Shown piece after piece: positions 14,807 to 22,953 of a stretch of DNA of 37,725 bases (its first letter is position 1; each line of letters starts with the position of its first letter). Location of the stretch: contig JBDTAC010000085.1 in assembly GCA_039924845.1 (NCBI GenBank), positions 1-37,725 on the forward strand. The letters are read 5' to 3'. The notes beneath the pieces are model-generated. The model was not told the DNA's origin and did no database searches. It was given only the letters and a program-made list of their open reading frames with translations. Source of the DNA: Bacteroidia bacterium (lineage in GTDB: Bacteria; Bacteroidota; Bacteroidia; DATLTG01). Made by a program: the position numbers and the translations under genes.

Positions 14807-16458
14807 TCACCTTTTTCTGTTTTTTGTACCGTTTTTAAATTTAGTAAATTCATCGGATTAGCGGTTAACCCTGAAATGTCCTTTTGTACCAAACGCACTA
14901 CTTGATCGTAATACAAAGGCACAATTGGCGCGTCATCCATTAATAATTGATCCATTTGTTGATAATCGGCATAACGCAAAGAATCGTTTTCTTCTGTTCG
15001 CGATTTTTCATACAAAACATCAAAATGCGGATTGCTGTAATGCGTATAATTAAATCCCGCTGGACTAAAATTTTGGCTGTAAAAAAGCGATAAAAAATTT
15101 TCCGCATCAGGATAATCTCCCACCCAAGATTTTCTAAAAAAATTCATTTCCGAACTGGCAATCGCTTCCGAAAGTATCGCCGCTTTTTCCACACTAATTT
15201 TTACTTTGATGCCAATGGCAGCCAATTGCGATTGAATAAAACTGCACAAATCCTGATACTGTGCCGTAGTATGCAAAGTAATTTCAGGCAAGCCTTTTCC
15301 ATTTGGATAACCAGCGAGCAAGAGCAATTGCTTGGCTTTATCAGGGTTGTAGGTATATCCTTTTACTAAATCAGAATTGAAAGATGGCAATCCGGGCGGT
15401 ACGAAACCAGCAGTAGCAGGTGTTCCTAAACCCCAGCGTAAATATTTCACCATTTTTACACGATCAAATCCGTAATTGATGGCTTGGCGAATTTCTAATT
15501 TTTGAAGTGGAGAGTTTTTCACAATGTCAAATTTCGGGTCAATTAAAATTCCGAGATAATCTGTTTTCAAAAATGGCTGACTCTGCAAATAAAATTTATT
15601 TTTGAAACTGTTTTTTAGTTTTCCAGAATGTTCAAAAACTTGCTCTTTATCAATCGCATCCGCGCCAGAGAGTAAGTCTAATTTATCTTGTAAAAATTCT
15701 AAAAAAGCAGTTTCCTTATCTCTTATAAAAGAGATGGAAACAGCATCCAAATAAGGCAAACGATGTGTTCCTTCAAACTCAAAATAATGATCGTTTTTTA
15801 CGAGAATTAATTTCGAACCTTCATCCCAAACTTTAAATTTAAACGGGCCTGTTCCTACGGGATGACTGCGAAAATCATCTCCGTAACGATCAATCGCTTC
15901 AATCGGAATAACGGAAAAATATTTCATCGTTAAAATGCTTAAAAAAGGAGCAAAGGCTTGCTTTAAATAAATGATAAAAGTAGAATCATCTGGCGCCTCG
16001 AAGCCTTTGTAATTACTCCGCTCTCCTCTATCAATATTGGAAAGCAACGTGGTAGCACTCGAAACTGAGGGATCGTACAAACGAAAAAAACTGTGTACAA
16101 AATCGGATGCAATTACTTTTCTACCTGCATTTTTTGGAAACACCGAATCATCCTGAAAATACACATCGTGGCGTAAATGAAAAATATATTGAGTGCCATT
16201 TTGCCCAATTTCCCACGACTTCGCGATGCAGGGTTTTACGTGCAAAGAATCATCCATTTGCACCAATCCATTGAACAATTGATTGTCTGCCTCAATATTC
16301 TCAAAATTTCGTGCTGCCGCGGGATCTAAAGAGGTAATTCCTGACAGCTCATTGTATCGAAAAACTGTTTTATCTGATTCTTTTTTTACCACCGGATTGG
16401 AGCAAGAATTCATCAATATCACCGTCGCGCAAGCGAGGTAAAAAATATATTTTTTCAT
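14803..16458 (-). CDS. solo Opp-type solute-binding lipoprotein (SBP_bac_5 family)
   Basis: A second oligopeptide-type binding protein, 551 residues, with no transporter genes beside it. A signal peptide ends in ILMNSC, so Cys19 is probably lipidated. The body has the family start (ELSGITSLDPAAARNFENIEADNQLFNGLV), YIFHLRHDVYFQDDSVFP (about 90-107) and FRSHPVGTGPFKFKVW (about 195-210). The last third has the hinge region AGYPNGKGLPEI. It is only distantly similar to the binding protein at 5202-6959, so it is not a recent duplicate. It may use permeases encoded elsewhere. Confidence 0.9.
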   Translation of the reverse strand: MKKYIFYLACATVILMNSCSNPVVKKESDKTVFRYNELSGITSLDPAAARNFENIEADNQLFNGLVQMDDSLHVKPCIAKSWEIGQNGTQYIFHLRHDVYFQDDSVFPKNAGRKVIASDFVHSFFRLYDPSVSSATTLLSNIDRGERSNYKGFEAPDDSTFIIYLKQAFAPFLSILTMKYFSVIPIEAIDRYGDDFRSHPVGTGPFKFKVWDEGSKLILVKNDHYFEFEGTHRLPYLDAVSISFIRDKETAFLEFLQDKLDLLSGADAIDKEQVFEHSGKLKNSFKNKFYLQSQPFLKTDYLGILIDPKFDIVKNSPLQKLEIRQAINYGFDRVKMVKYLRWGLGTPATAGFVPPGLPSFNSDLVKGYTYNPDKAKQLLLLAGYPNGKGLPEITLHTTAQYQDLCSFIQSQLAAIGIKVKISVEKAAILSEAIASSEMNFFRKSWVGDYPDAENFLSLFYSQNFSPAGFNYTHYSNPHFDVLYEKSRTEENDSLRYADYQQMDQLLMDDAPIVPLYYDQVVRLVQKDISGLTANPMNLLNLKTVQKTEKGE

Positions 16459-16601
16459 TTTTTACTTTTTGATTTTACTAAAAACAAGTTTAGAAAATAC
16501 GTGCACTCCAGAAACTTTTTTTAGTCTGAATTATAAACAGTTTTATTAACAGGATTTCTTATTCATCCCGAAAAGCTTATAAATAAAGGAAATTATTGTA
16601 A

Positions 16602-17183
16602 TTAACCGTGTATGGTTTCCTTTTTTCCGTACTTGGAAATTATTTTTTCTTCGTGTTCTAAAAATTCTTTCCAGCGTTTTTCTACGTCTTGATCTGCTGC
16701 ATATTTGCGCGCAAATTGAAGAAACAAAGTATAATGCGTAGCTTCGCTGATCATTAATTGATGATAAAATTCCGATAATTCTTTGTCTTGAATATTTTCA
16801 GATAACACTCTAAAACGCTCGCAACTTCTGGCTTCTATCAATGCCGAAAATAAAAGTCGGTCAATTAAAACAATGTGTCGCTGAAACCCTTTTCGCACAA
16901 AACTGTACAACTCGTTCACGTATTCATCACGCCGTTCGCGACCTAAAACCCAGCCGCGTTTTTTAATTTGTTCGTGCACCATTTGAAAATGTGCCAATTC
17001 TTCTCGCGCCAATTCCAACATTGCATCCACAATATCCGAATATTCTGGAAAATTGACAGTCATACTAATCGCATTAGAAGCCGCTTTCTGCTCACAAAAA
17101 GCATGATCCGTTAATATTTCTTGAATATTTGTTTCCACGATATTTACCCAACGCGGATCAGTAGGAAGTTTTAAACCAAGCAT
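16602..17183 (-). CDS. miaE: tRNA 2-methylthio-N6-isopentenyladenosine hydroxylase, MiaE family
   Basis: Ferritin-like di-iron enzyme that hydroxylates the isopentenyl group of ms2i6A at tRNA position 37. It is 193 residues, normal length. The four-helix iron site is visible: Glu31 (HAFCEQKAAS), the ELAREELAH helix (Glu62 and His65), Glu117 (ALIEARSCERF) and the ISEATHY motif (Glu147, His150). The ATG is directly next to a palindrome copy with only T/A-rich sequence before it and no Shine-Dalgarno. Same strand as glcD upstream and the binding-protein gene downstream, but spaced 140-180 bases from both, so probably its own unit. Confidence 0.92.
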   Translation of the reverse strand: MLGLKLPTDPRWVNIVETNIQEILTDHAFCEQKAASNAISMTVNFPEYSDIVDAMLELAREELAHFQMVHEQIKKRGWVLGRERRDEYVNELYSFVRKGFQRHIVLIDRLLFSALIEARSCERFRVLSENIQDKELSEFYHQLMISEATHYTLFLQFARKYAADQDVEKRWKEFLEHEEKIISKYGKKETIHG

Positions 17184-17203
17184 TTGAAAAATTATTTTTT
17201 GAA
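17184..17203 (-). repeat. AT palindrome copy abutting the miaE start codon
   Basis: On the coding strand TTC, six A, TAA, five T and CAA run straight into ATG at 17183. A clear example of the start-proximal class. Confidence 0.75.
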
Positions 17204-17218
17204 ACTCATTTTACGGCT

Positions 17219-17239
17219 TTGAAAAATTATTTTTTTGAA
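17219..17239 (-). repeat. second AT palindrome copy upstream of miaE
   Basis: TTG, five A, TTA, seven T and GAA, 15 bases upstream of the start-proximal copy and in the same polarity. Confidence 0.75.
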
Positions 17240-17291
17240 GCGATTTTTTCGTTAGTTAAAATTATTCAATTCATTTCTAAAAATAGTTCGC

Positions 17292-17354
17292 TTGTCATGC
17301 TGACGAAGGAAACATCTGAATATAATAGATTCTTCACTTCGTTCAGAATGACAA
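17292..17354. repeat. 63-bp REP-like palindromic element
   Basis: Arms TTGTCATGCTGACGAAG (17292-17308) and CTTCGTTCAGAATGACAA (17337-17354) are inverted repeats with one mismatch and one gap, around a 28-base middle. It lies five bases beyond the stop of glcD. It is unrelated to the AT palindromes. From memory, similar GTCAT..CTGA..CGAAG palindromes are dispersed in other Bacteroidota genomes; I could not search. Confidence 0.75.
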
Positions 17355-17359
17355 TTTTT

Positions 17360-18766
17360 TTAGTCTGGAAATATTTTTTCAGGATTTAATATTCCATTTG
17401 GATCAAAAATTTTTTTGATGGCTTTCTGTATCTCAATGGATTTAGGATGAAACGCAATATCCATATAATTTTTTTGCACCCAACCAATTCCATGTTCTCC
17501 CGAAAGTGTTCCGCCTAAATCAACACACAATTTAAAAATTTCACGAATTCCTTGCGGCAATTTTGTGTGCCAATCGTCATCGCTCATGTTTTCTTTAATA
17601 ATATTTACGTGCAAATTTCCGTCTCCAGCATGTCCGTAACAGACCGAACGAAAACCATATTTCACGCCAATTTCTTTCACACCTTTTAACAATTTCGGAA
17701 GTTCGGCACGCGGCACCACCGTATCTTCTTCTTTGTAAACCGAATTCGATTTAACCGCCTCCGCAACGCTTCTACGAAGTTTCCACAAATTATTTTTTTG
17801 CTCTGCACTTTCCGCCAACAAAATTTCGCCGCATTCAAATTGCATCATCACTTCGTTTATTTTTTCGGCTTCTTTATAAATTACATCCATGTCGTTTCCA
17901 TCCAATTCCACTAACAAATGCGCGTTCACCTCATCGTCTATTTTAATATTGATATTTGGATTAAATTTCAGCGTCCAATCTATGGCATCGCGTTCCATAA
18001 ATTCCATTCCGGAAGGCGTAATTCCTGCTCTGAAAACTGCCGAAACTGCTTCGCACGCTTTTTCAGCCGACTGAAAAGGAACGAGCAAAACCAATGTTTT
18101 TTCAGGATACGGAATCAATCGAAAAACAATTTTGGTAACAATTCCGAGTGTTCCTTCGCTGCCCACCATTAGTTGCGTTAAATTATATCCAGTCGAATTT
18201 TTAAGTACATTAGCTCCTGTCCAAATAATTTCGCCCGTTGGCAAAACCACTTCCAAATTCAATACATAATCTTTGGTAACTCCGTATTTTACAGCTTTTG
18301 GTCCGCCAGAAGATTCAGCAATATTTCCGCCTAAAAAACAACTTCCTTTGCTCGCAGGATCGGGCGGATAAAAAAGTTTTTTTTCGATAACTGCTTCTTG
18401 AAATACTTGATTGATAACGCCAGGTTCTACAACAGCTTGTAAATTACGTTCGTCAATTTTTAAAATTTTATTGAAACGTTCCATCGAAAGAATAACGCCA
18501 CCGCAAACTGCTAATGCGCCACCACTCAAGCCCGTTCCAGCTCCGCGCGGAGTAATCGGAATATTTTCGGCATTGCAAATTTTTAAAATTTCAGAAATTT
18601 GTTCAGGTGTATTTGGCTTTAAAACCAATTCAGGAAAGTAAGTTAAATCTTCCGTTTCATCGTGGGCGTAATCTGCTAATTTATCAGGATGTTCGATAAC
18701 GAATTCAGGCGGAATTATTTTTTTGAATTGCGCAACAATTGCCGCATTTATTTTAGCGTATTTCAT
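17360..18766 (-). CDS. glcD: FAD-linked oxidase, GlcD type (glycolate/D-lactate dehydrogenase)
   Basis: Flavoenzyme oxidising a 2-hydroxy acid, 468 residues. The FAD-binding type-4 domain covers about 40-220 with PRGAGTGLSGGALAV (74-88) and the later NLTQLMVGSEGTLGI. The C-terminal cap has CYGHAGDGNLHVNI and the ending SGEHGIGWVQKNYM...NPEKIFPD typical of GlcD. Iron-sulphur partners GlcE/GlcF are not adjacent, so this could equally be a stand-alone D-lactate or D-2-hydroxyglutarate dehydrogenase. A -7 box ends four bases before ATG, which suggests a leaderless mRNA. Three coding-sequence matches to the AT palindrome occur (near 17367, 17791 and 18713). Confidence 0.88.
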   Translation of the reverse strand: MKYAKINAAIVAQFKKIIPPEFVIEHPDKLADYAHDETEDLTYFPELVLKPNTPEQISEILKICNAENIPITPRGAGTGLSGGALAVCGGVILSMERFNKILKIDERNLQAVVEPGVINQVFQEAVIEKKLFYPPDPASKGSCFLGGNIAESSGGPKAVKYGVTKDYVLNLEVVLPTGEIIWTGANVLKNSTGYNLTQLMVGSEGTLGIVTKIVFRLIPYPEKTLVLLVPFQSAEKACEAVSAVFRAGITPSGMEFMERDAIDWTLKFNPNINIKIDDEVNAHLLVELDGNDMDVIYKEAEKINEVMMQFECGEILLAESAEQKNNLWKLRRSVAEAVKSNSVYKEEDTVVPRAELPKLLKGVKEIGVKYGFRSVCYGHAGDGNLHVNIIKENMSDDDWHTKLPQGIREIFKLCVDLGGTLSGEHGIGWVQKNYMDIAFHPKSIEIQKAIKKIFDPNGILNPEKIFPD

Positions 18767-18770
18767 CTCG

Positions 18771-18778
18771 CAAAGGTA
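18771..18778 (-). promoter_or_regulatory. -7 box of glcD
   Basis: TACCTTTG on the minus strand, then CGAG, then ATG. With the usual distance, transcription would begin at or next to the start codon. Confidence 0.55.
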
Positions 18779-18801
18779 TTAAAATGAGAATTGTTTTGGT
18801 C

Positions 18802-18870
18802 TTCAAAAAAATAATTTTTCAAACCGATTTTTGTTCTCGTTTTTGGTGCTTCGAAAAAATAATTTTTCAA
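18802..18870 (+). repeat. direct repeat unit A (two AT palindromes plus spacer)
   Basis: Palindromes at 18802-18822 and 18850-18870 with the spacer AACCGATTTTTGTTCTCGTT and following bases to GTGCTTCG. The whole unit recurs at 19331-19398 in the same orientation with about eight mismatches. The second palindrome carries the TGA stop (18867-18869) of the gene enclosed between the two units. Confidence 0.8.
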
Positions 18871-19331
18871 TTCCGAAAAAGCAAACAGCTTATTCCGCTA
18901 ATTATTACGAAAAAAAGAGTAAGTATCATTTCCTTTTTTCTATTTCTATTCTTTGTTATTTTGTGATAAACTAACATTGTTAAAGGCGCAACAATTGTCG
19001 AAAATAAAATCACTCCAATCCAACTCATATCCATTACTCTATGTCTTTCTGCTCCAACTGTTACCCAGCCTCGTGCCGAAGGCGGATAAATAAAATCCAT
19101 TATCCAATAAATAAAACCAAAATAGGTTATGAAAAGAATAAGAATTGACAACAAATAAAACAAAACAGTTGAGAGTGAATTGTTTTTGATTAGAAATGAA
19201 AGTAAGGTAATAAAACCAAAAGCAAGTAATATAATTTGAGCATTATTTTTTAATTGAGTTTGGATAAATCCAGTTATTATTGAACCTATAAAAAGAAGAA
19301 CAATGATTATATCTGAAGGTTTAATTTTCAT
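18867..19331 (-). CDS. small multi-spanning membrane protein, unknown function
   Basis: 154 residues from ATG at 19331. About four or five hydrophobic stretches: IIIVLLFIGSIITGFI (about 7-22), IILLAFGFITLLSFLI (32-47), LFYLLSILILFITYFGFIYWI (57-77), WIGVILFSTIVAPLTMLVYH (about 104-123) and LTLFFVIISGISCLLF (137-152). Between the third and fourth is a loop with PPSARGWVTVGAERHRVMDMS. I do not recognise a family. The gene sits exactly between two 68-bp direct repeats, with its start codon abutting one and its stop codon inside the other, as a mobilised cassette would. TTG at 19349 is in frame but inside the repeat. Confidence 0.6.
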   Translation of the reverse strand: MKIKPSDIIIVLLFIGSIITGFIQTQLKNNAQIILLAFGFITLLSFLIKNNSLSTVLFYLLSILILFITYFGFIYWIMDFIYPPSARGWVTVGAERHRVMDMSWIGVILFSTIVAPLTMLVYHKITKNRNRKKEMILTLFFVIISGISCLLFRN

Positions 19332-19398
19332 GAAAAAATATTTTTTCAAACCGATTTTTATTCCTGTTTTGTGTGCTTCGAAACAATAATTTTTCGAA
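19331..19398 (+). repeat. direct repeat unit B (two AT palindromes plus spacer)
   Basis: Palindromes at 19331-19349 and 19377-19398 with the same spacer start CAAACCGATTTTT and end GTGCTTCGAAA as unit A. The first palindrome abuts the membrane-protein start codon. Confidence 0.8.
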
Positions 19399-19406
19399 GC
19401 TGTTTT

Positions 19407-19487
19407 TTACAAGCGAATTCCGATGACTAAAATAGCATCCATTTGTTGGAAATCGCCTTTCCAATCTTCGGTATATTTTTTCTTGTA
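19407..19487 (-). pseudogene. possible 3' remnant of a lost gene
   Basis: A 26-codon stretch on the minus strand reads YKKKYTEDWKGDFQQMDAIL then VIGIRL and TAA. Its composition looks like a real protein end, and an AT palindrome follows the stop as it does for other genes here. The frame upstream decays into poly-Phe/Tyr and a stop, and no start is present. I read it as the leftover C-terminus of a deleted gene, but chance is possible. Confidence 0.3.
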
Positions 19488-19524
19488 AATGTAAAAAAAA
19501 TAATGAAATTTGATGCAGCTTTAA

Positions 19525-19532
19525 TACCTTCG
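19525..19532 (+). promoter_or_regulatory. possible -7 box of the M1 peptidase gene
   Basis: TACCTTCG, one base from the TAnnTTTG consensus, 40 bases before ATG. Confidence 0.3.
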
Positions 19533-19552
19533 ATTTTTTATAAATAATCACA

Positions 19553-19573
19553 TTCAAAAAAATAATTTTTCAA
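19553..19573 (+). repeat. AT palindrome copy overlapping the M1 peptidase start
   Basis: TTC, seven A, TAA, five T, C, A, then the A of the ATG. Start-proximal class with the standard polarity. Confidence 0.75.
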
Positions 19574-21570
19574 TGAACAAAAAATCTACCTTTCTTTTTT
19601 CAGCGTTTCTTTTTTTGACAATGCTTTCCGCGAATGCGCAAGACGCCAGTAAATACAACTCTTCGGATGTTTTCGATTTGTCCTTTTTAAATAACCCCGG
19701 AACCGTTTATCGTAGCGGAAGCGGAACGCCCGGACCTAATTATTGGCAAAATTGTGCGGATTATAAAATCGCGGCAACGCTTGATACCACTATTGCTTCC
19801 GTAAACGGAAAAGTAAGTATTACTTACACGAATAACAGTCCGGACGAACTTAATTTTTTGTGACTGCAATTGGATCAAAATCTTTTTAAGCAAGATTCTC
19901 GTGGCGCTCTCACAACGCCTGTTGGCGGATATCGTTTCGGAAATACTGTTTTTCAAGGAGGCGATTCTATTCAGTCGGTAAAAATTACATTGGATGGAAA
20001 AACGTACACCCCGAAATTTATTATTTCGGACACGCGCATGGAAATTTTATTGGACAAAGCGATGCGTCCGAAAGGCGATAAAGTAACGGTTGATATTGCG
20101 TACAGTTTTAAAATTCCGGAAGATGGTTCGGACCGTATGGGACGCACAACAACTAAAAATGGAACCATTTATGAAATCGCACAATGGTATCCGCGCATGG
20201 AAGTGTATGACGATGTAGAAGGCTGGAACACCTTGCCGTACTTGGGCGCCGGAGAATTTTATTTGGATTATGGAAATTATGATTTCACGATAACTGCTCC
20301 ATCCAATCAAATTGTAGTTGCTTCTGGCGAACTACAAAATTCTTCGGATGTGCTGACTCACGAAGAAATTTCGCGTTTAAATAAAGCGCGTAACAGTGAT
20401 TCTACTATTGCCATTATCGGTAAAAATGAAATTGGAAATCCTTCAACTCGTCCTACAAACAAAGGAAATTTGACATGGCATTTTAAAATGGAAAATTCCC
20501 GCGATGTAACTTGGGCATGTTCCAAAGCATTTATTTGGGATGCTGCACGCGTAAATTTACCAGACAAGAAAAAATGTTTGGCAATGTCTGTTTACCCGAT
20601 AGAAGTAGCGGGCGATTCAGCTTGGGGACGCTCCACAGAATATGTAAAAGGAACACTTGAATACAACTCGAAAGCGTATTTTGAATTTCCATACCCGGTG
20701 GCAGTAAATGTTGCTGGAAGAGTACGTGGAATGGAATATCCGGGAATTGTTTTTTGTGGATGGGAAGCTAAACGCGGCGTGCTTTGGTTTGTTACGACAC
20801 ACGAATTTGGACATACTTGGTTTCCGATGATTGTGGGTTCCAACGAACGTAAATATGCTTGGATGGACGAAGGTTTTAATACCTTCATTAATAATTTTTC
20901 TACGCGAAGTTTTCACAACGATGAATACAAAACGCAGCGCGATTCGGCTCCTTTAATTGTTAATTATATGATGAAGCCAGACGTGCAACCGATAATGACT
21001 TACGCAGATGCCGTTGTTGCCAGAGATCTTGGAAACAACGCGTATTTTAAACCAGCACTTGGCTTAAAAATGTTGCGCGAAGACATTGTTGGACCGCAAT
21101 TATTTGATGCTGCTTTCCGCACATATATTAGTCGTTGGGCGTTTAAACATCCTACGCCAAAAGATTTTTTTAATACGATGAACAACGCAACAGGCGAGGA
21201 TTTGAATTGGTTTTGGAAAGAATGGTTTTACAATACTTGGAAATTTGATGTGGCTGTAAAAGATGTAAAATATTTTGGCGATGATGCTTCGAAAGGTGTT
21301 TTGATTACGGTAGAAAATTTAGAAAAAATGGCTTTGCCAGTTACCATTCAGATAAAAGAGAAAAATGGAAAAGTGGGTATCGTAAAATTACCAGTGGAAG
21401 TTTGGCAACGTGGTGGAGTGTGGACATTTCATTACGATTCTACGGATTTAGTTGAATCCGTAATTATTGATCCTGACAGACAATTGCCAGATATTAATTT
21501 TGATAATAATGTGTGGAAATCAAGTGCAGATTTAAGTGATGATATGCCAAAACATAAAAAGAAAAAATGA
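19573..21570 (+). pseudogene. secreted M1-family zinc metallopeptidase with an in-frame TGA at codon 97
   Basis: Aminopeptidase-type M1 protein, 665 codons in one continuous frame except for TGA at 19861-19863. A Sec signal peptide ends at SANAQ (residues 1-23). The zinc site is complete: HEFGH (410-414) and Glu433, giving the exact HExxH-X18-E spacing. Downstream Trp, Asp and Glu motifs ([11 protein letters not shown]) are intact. Around the TGA the protein reads NNSPDELNFL[12 protein letters not shown]. Relatives, as I recall them, have tryptophan there (LWLQLDQN), so one TGG-to-TGA change explains it. No other damage is visible, so this is a recent nonsense mutation, a read error, or leaky read-through (context TGA-C). 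A separate start after the TGA is unlikely, because it would lack the signal peptide. Confidence 0.88.
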
Positions 21571-22172
21571 CCGAAAATTTATTTCCAAGCTTCGATAAAA
21601 TACTTCCACGTTCCGAAAAAGAAAAATTATTGAATCAGCGTGGAATGGTAATTTGGCTCACTGGACTTTCTGGCGCAGGAAAAACAACGATTGCCTTGGC
21701 GCTCGAAAAAAAATTACACGAAAAAAAAATTCTCACAGAGGTTTTAGACGGCGATAATGTGCGCACCGGAATCAATCGAAATTTAGGTTTTTCGGAAATA
21801 GATCGCATGGAAAATATTCGGAGAATTGCGGAAGTAGCGAAACTTTTTTTGGATTGCGGAATCGTTACCATTTGTGCCTTTGTAAGTCCGACTGAAACGA
21901 TGCGTCAAGAAGCGAAAAAAATCATCGGCGAAAATTATTTTTTCGAAGTGTTCGTAAATACACCTTTTGCTGTTTGCGAAAAACGTGATGTAAAAGGTTT
22001 GTATGCGAAAGTAAAAAAAGGCGAACTGAAAAATTTTACTGGAGCCGATTCTTCTTTTGAAATGCCTGTAAATGCAGACTTAATAATCCATACAGAAAAT
22101 ACAACAGTAGAAAATTGTGCAGAACAAATTTTAAAAAATATTGTTCGGAAAATTATAATTTTAAAAAAATAG
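21567..22172 (+). CDS. cysC: adenylylsulfate kinase
   Basis: Phosphorylates adenylylsulfate (APS) to PAPS, the activated sulfate donor, 201 residues. Walker A GLSGAGKT is at about 32-39. The APS-binding [26 protein letters not shown] segment (60-85), the FVSPTETMR lid with the conserved serine, and [25 protein letters not shown] (about 138-162) follow. The ATG overlaps the M1 peptidase stop (ATGA). The usual partners cysD/cysN are not adjacent; cysD is 4.4 kb further on. A palindrome-like GAAAATTATTTTTTCGAAG lies within the gene at 21929-21947. Confidence 0.95.
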   Translation: MTENLFPSFDKILPRSEKEKLLNQRGMVIWLTGLSGAGKTTIALALEKKLHEKKILTEVLDGDNVRTGINRNLGFSEIDRMENIRRIAEVAKLFLDCGIVTICAFVSPTETMRQEAKKIIGENYFFEVFVNTPFAVCEKRDVKGLYAKVKKGELKNFTGADSSFEMPVNADLIIHTENTTVENCAEQILKNIVRKIIILKK

Positions 22173-22214
22173 TTCAAAATATAAATTGAAGTTTTTAACA
22201 AACAAAAATAAATC

Positions 22215-22664
22215 ATGAAAAAAATAATCGCTACAACATTTGTTTGTTTTTTACTTCTAACAAGCGCGCAAGGACAAACAATTAGCAAAAAGGACGCAAA
22301 ACAATTTTTAGAAAAAGCGTGGAGTTATTTAAAAACATCAGACTCTACTTCATTTGTTAAGTTATGGGCGCTTGATGCTTCAGCACCGAAACATAAAGGA
22401 CGAACTTTTTCAAGTCAAGATATTATTGAGAATTTTGATATGATGAAAGGATATTTAGATACAGCTTTGATAGAAAATTTAAAGATTGATTACATCGAAG
22501 TTGAGAAGGATAATTTAAAGGGTACTGATTCGGAATATTGGATAAAAGCTTGGTTTAAGTACGATGAACATGACTATAAAGGATTTGGATTTTATATCGC
22601 ATACAAAAATAGCAAATGGGTCGTTCGTGATAATCCAAGCACTTCAACAATGAAGAAAAATTAA
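22215..22664 (+). CDS. small secreted protein of unknown function
   Basis: 149 residues. A clear signal peptide (KKIIATTFVCFLLLTSAQG, cleavage near QGQ) points to periplasm or cell surface; there is no lipobox. The mature part, about 128 residues, is mixed alpha/beta with repeated Trp/Tyr. Its ending WIKAWFKYDEHDYKGFGFYIAYKNSKWVVRDNPS is reminiscent of NTF2-like/SnoaL folds, but I cannot place it in a family. It follows cysC by 42 bases on the same strand and a strong hairpin follows it. Confidence 0.7.
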   Translation: MKKIIATTFVCFLLLTSAQGQTISKKDAKQFLEKAWSYLKTSDSTSFVKLWALDASAPKHKGRTFSSQDIIENFDMMKGYLDTALIENLKIDYIEVEKDNLKGTDSEYWIKAWFKYDEHDYKGFGFYIAYKNSKWVVRDNPSTSTMKKN

Positions 22665-22679
22665 TACGAATAAAAAAGC

Positions 22680-22708
22680 AGCCTTCAAAAAATAATTTTT
22701 TGAAGGCT
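22680..22708. terminator. hairpin with AGCCTTC arms on the AT palindrome
   Basis: A 29-base perfect inverted repeat: AGCCTTC, A-run, T-run, GAAGGCT. It lies 16 bases after the secreted-protein stop. No T-run follows on the plus strand; TTTTTTA follows on the minus strand, so it may act mainly toward that side or simply be a palindrome copy with G/C arms. Confidence 0.6.
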
Positions 22709-22720
22709 AAAAAACGCTTC

Positions 22721-22760
22721 AAAATAAAAAGTCCTTCTAAGTGATTACTCAGAAGGACTT
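22721..22760 (-). terminator. intrinsic terminator of tRNA-fMet
   Basis: AAGTCCTTCT pairs with AGAAGGACTT around a 12-base loop, and on the minus strand TTTTATTTT follows. It begins 12 bases after the tRNA CCA end. Confidence 0.85.
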
Positions 22761-22771
22761 GCCTTTCGGCT

Positions 22772-22847
<76 letters not shown>

Positions 22848-22902
22848 CTATATATTTATCTAAAAATGAACGATGAATCGTGTGTATGCCTTTTTAATTG
22901 CG

Positions 22903-22932
22903 GTGCAAAGATATAATTTTGTTTCTTTGCAC
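22903..22932. promoter_or_regulatory. back-to-back divergent promoters of tRNA-fMet and era
   Basis: TATCTTTG on the minus strand (22906-22913) and TAATTTTG on the plus strand (22914-22921) touch each other. They sit within an inverted repeat GTGCAAAGA (22903-22911) / TCTTTGCAC (22924-22932). The minus box would serve the tRNA (about 50-nt leader) and the plus box era. Confidence 0.6.
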
Positions 22933-22953
22933 TGCAATAAATTATTAACAAAT

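Noticed and set aside
18784-18966. 60-codon plus-strand frame
   Set aside because: It is mostly translation of two palindrome copies and the antisense of the membrane-protein end.
19573-21570. Genetic code in which TGA means tryptophan, to explain the intact M1 frame
   Set aside because: TGA is the natural stop of mlaE, the ClC gene, the YfhO gene, era, the second binding lipoprotein and the M1 gene itself, and all other tryptophans use TGG.
19573-21570. Selenocysteine at the M1 TGA
   Set aside because: I see no strong hairpin just after the codon, and the expected residue is tryptophan, not cysteine.
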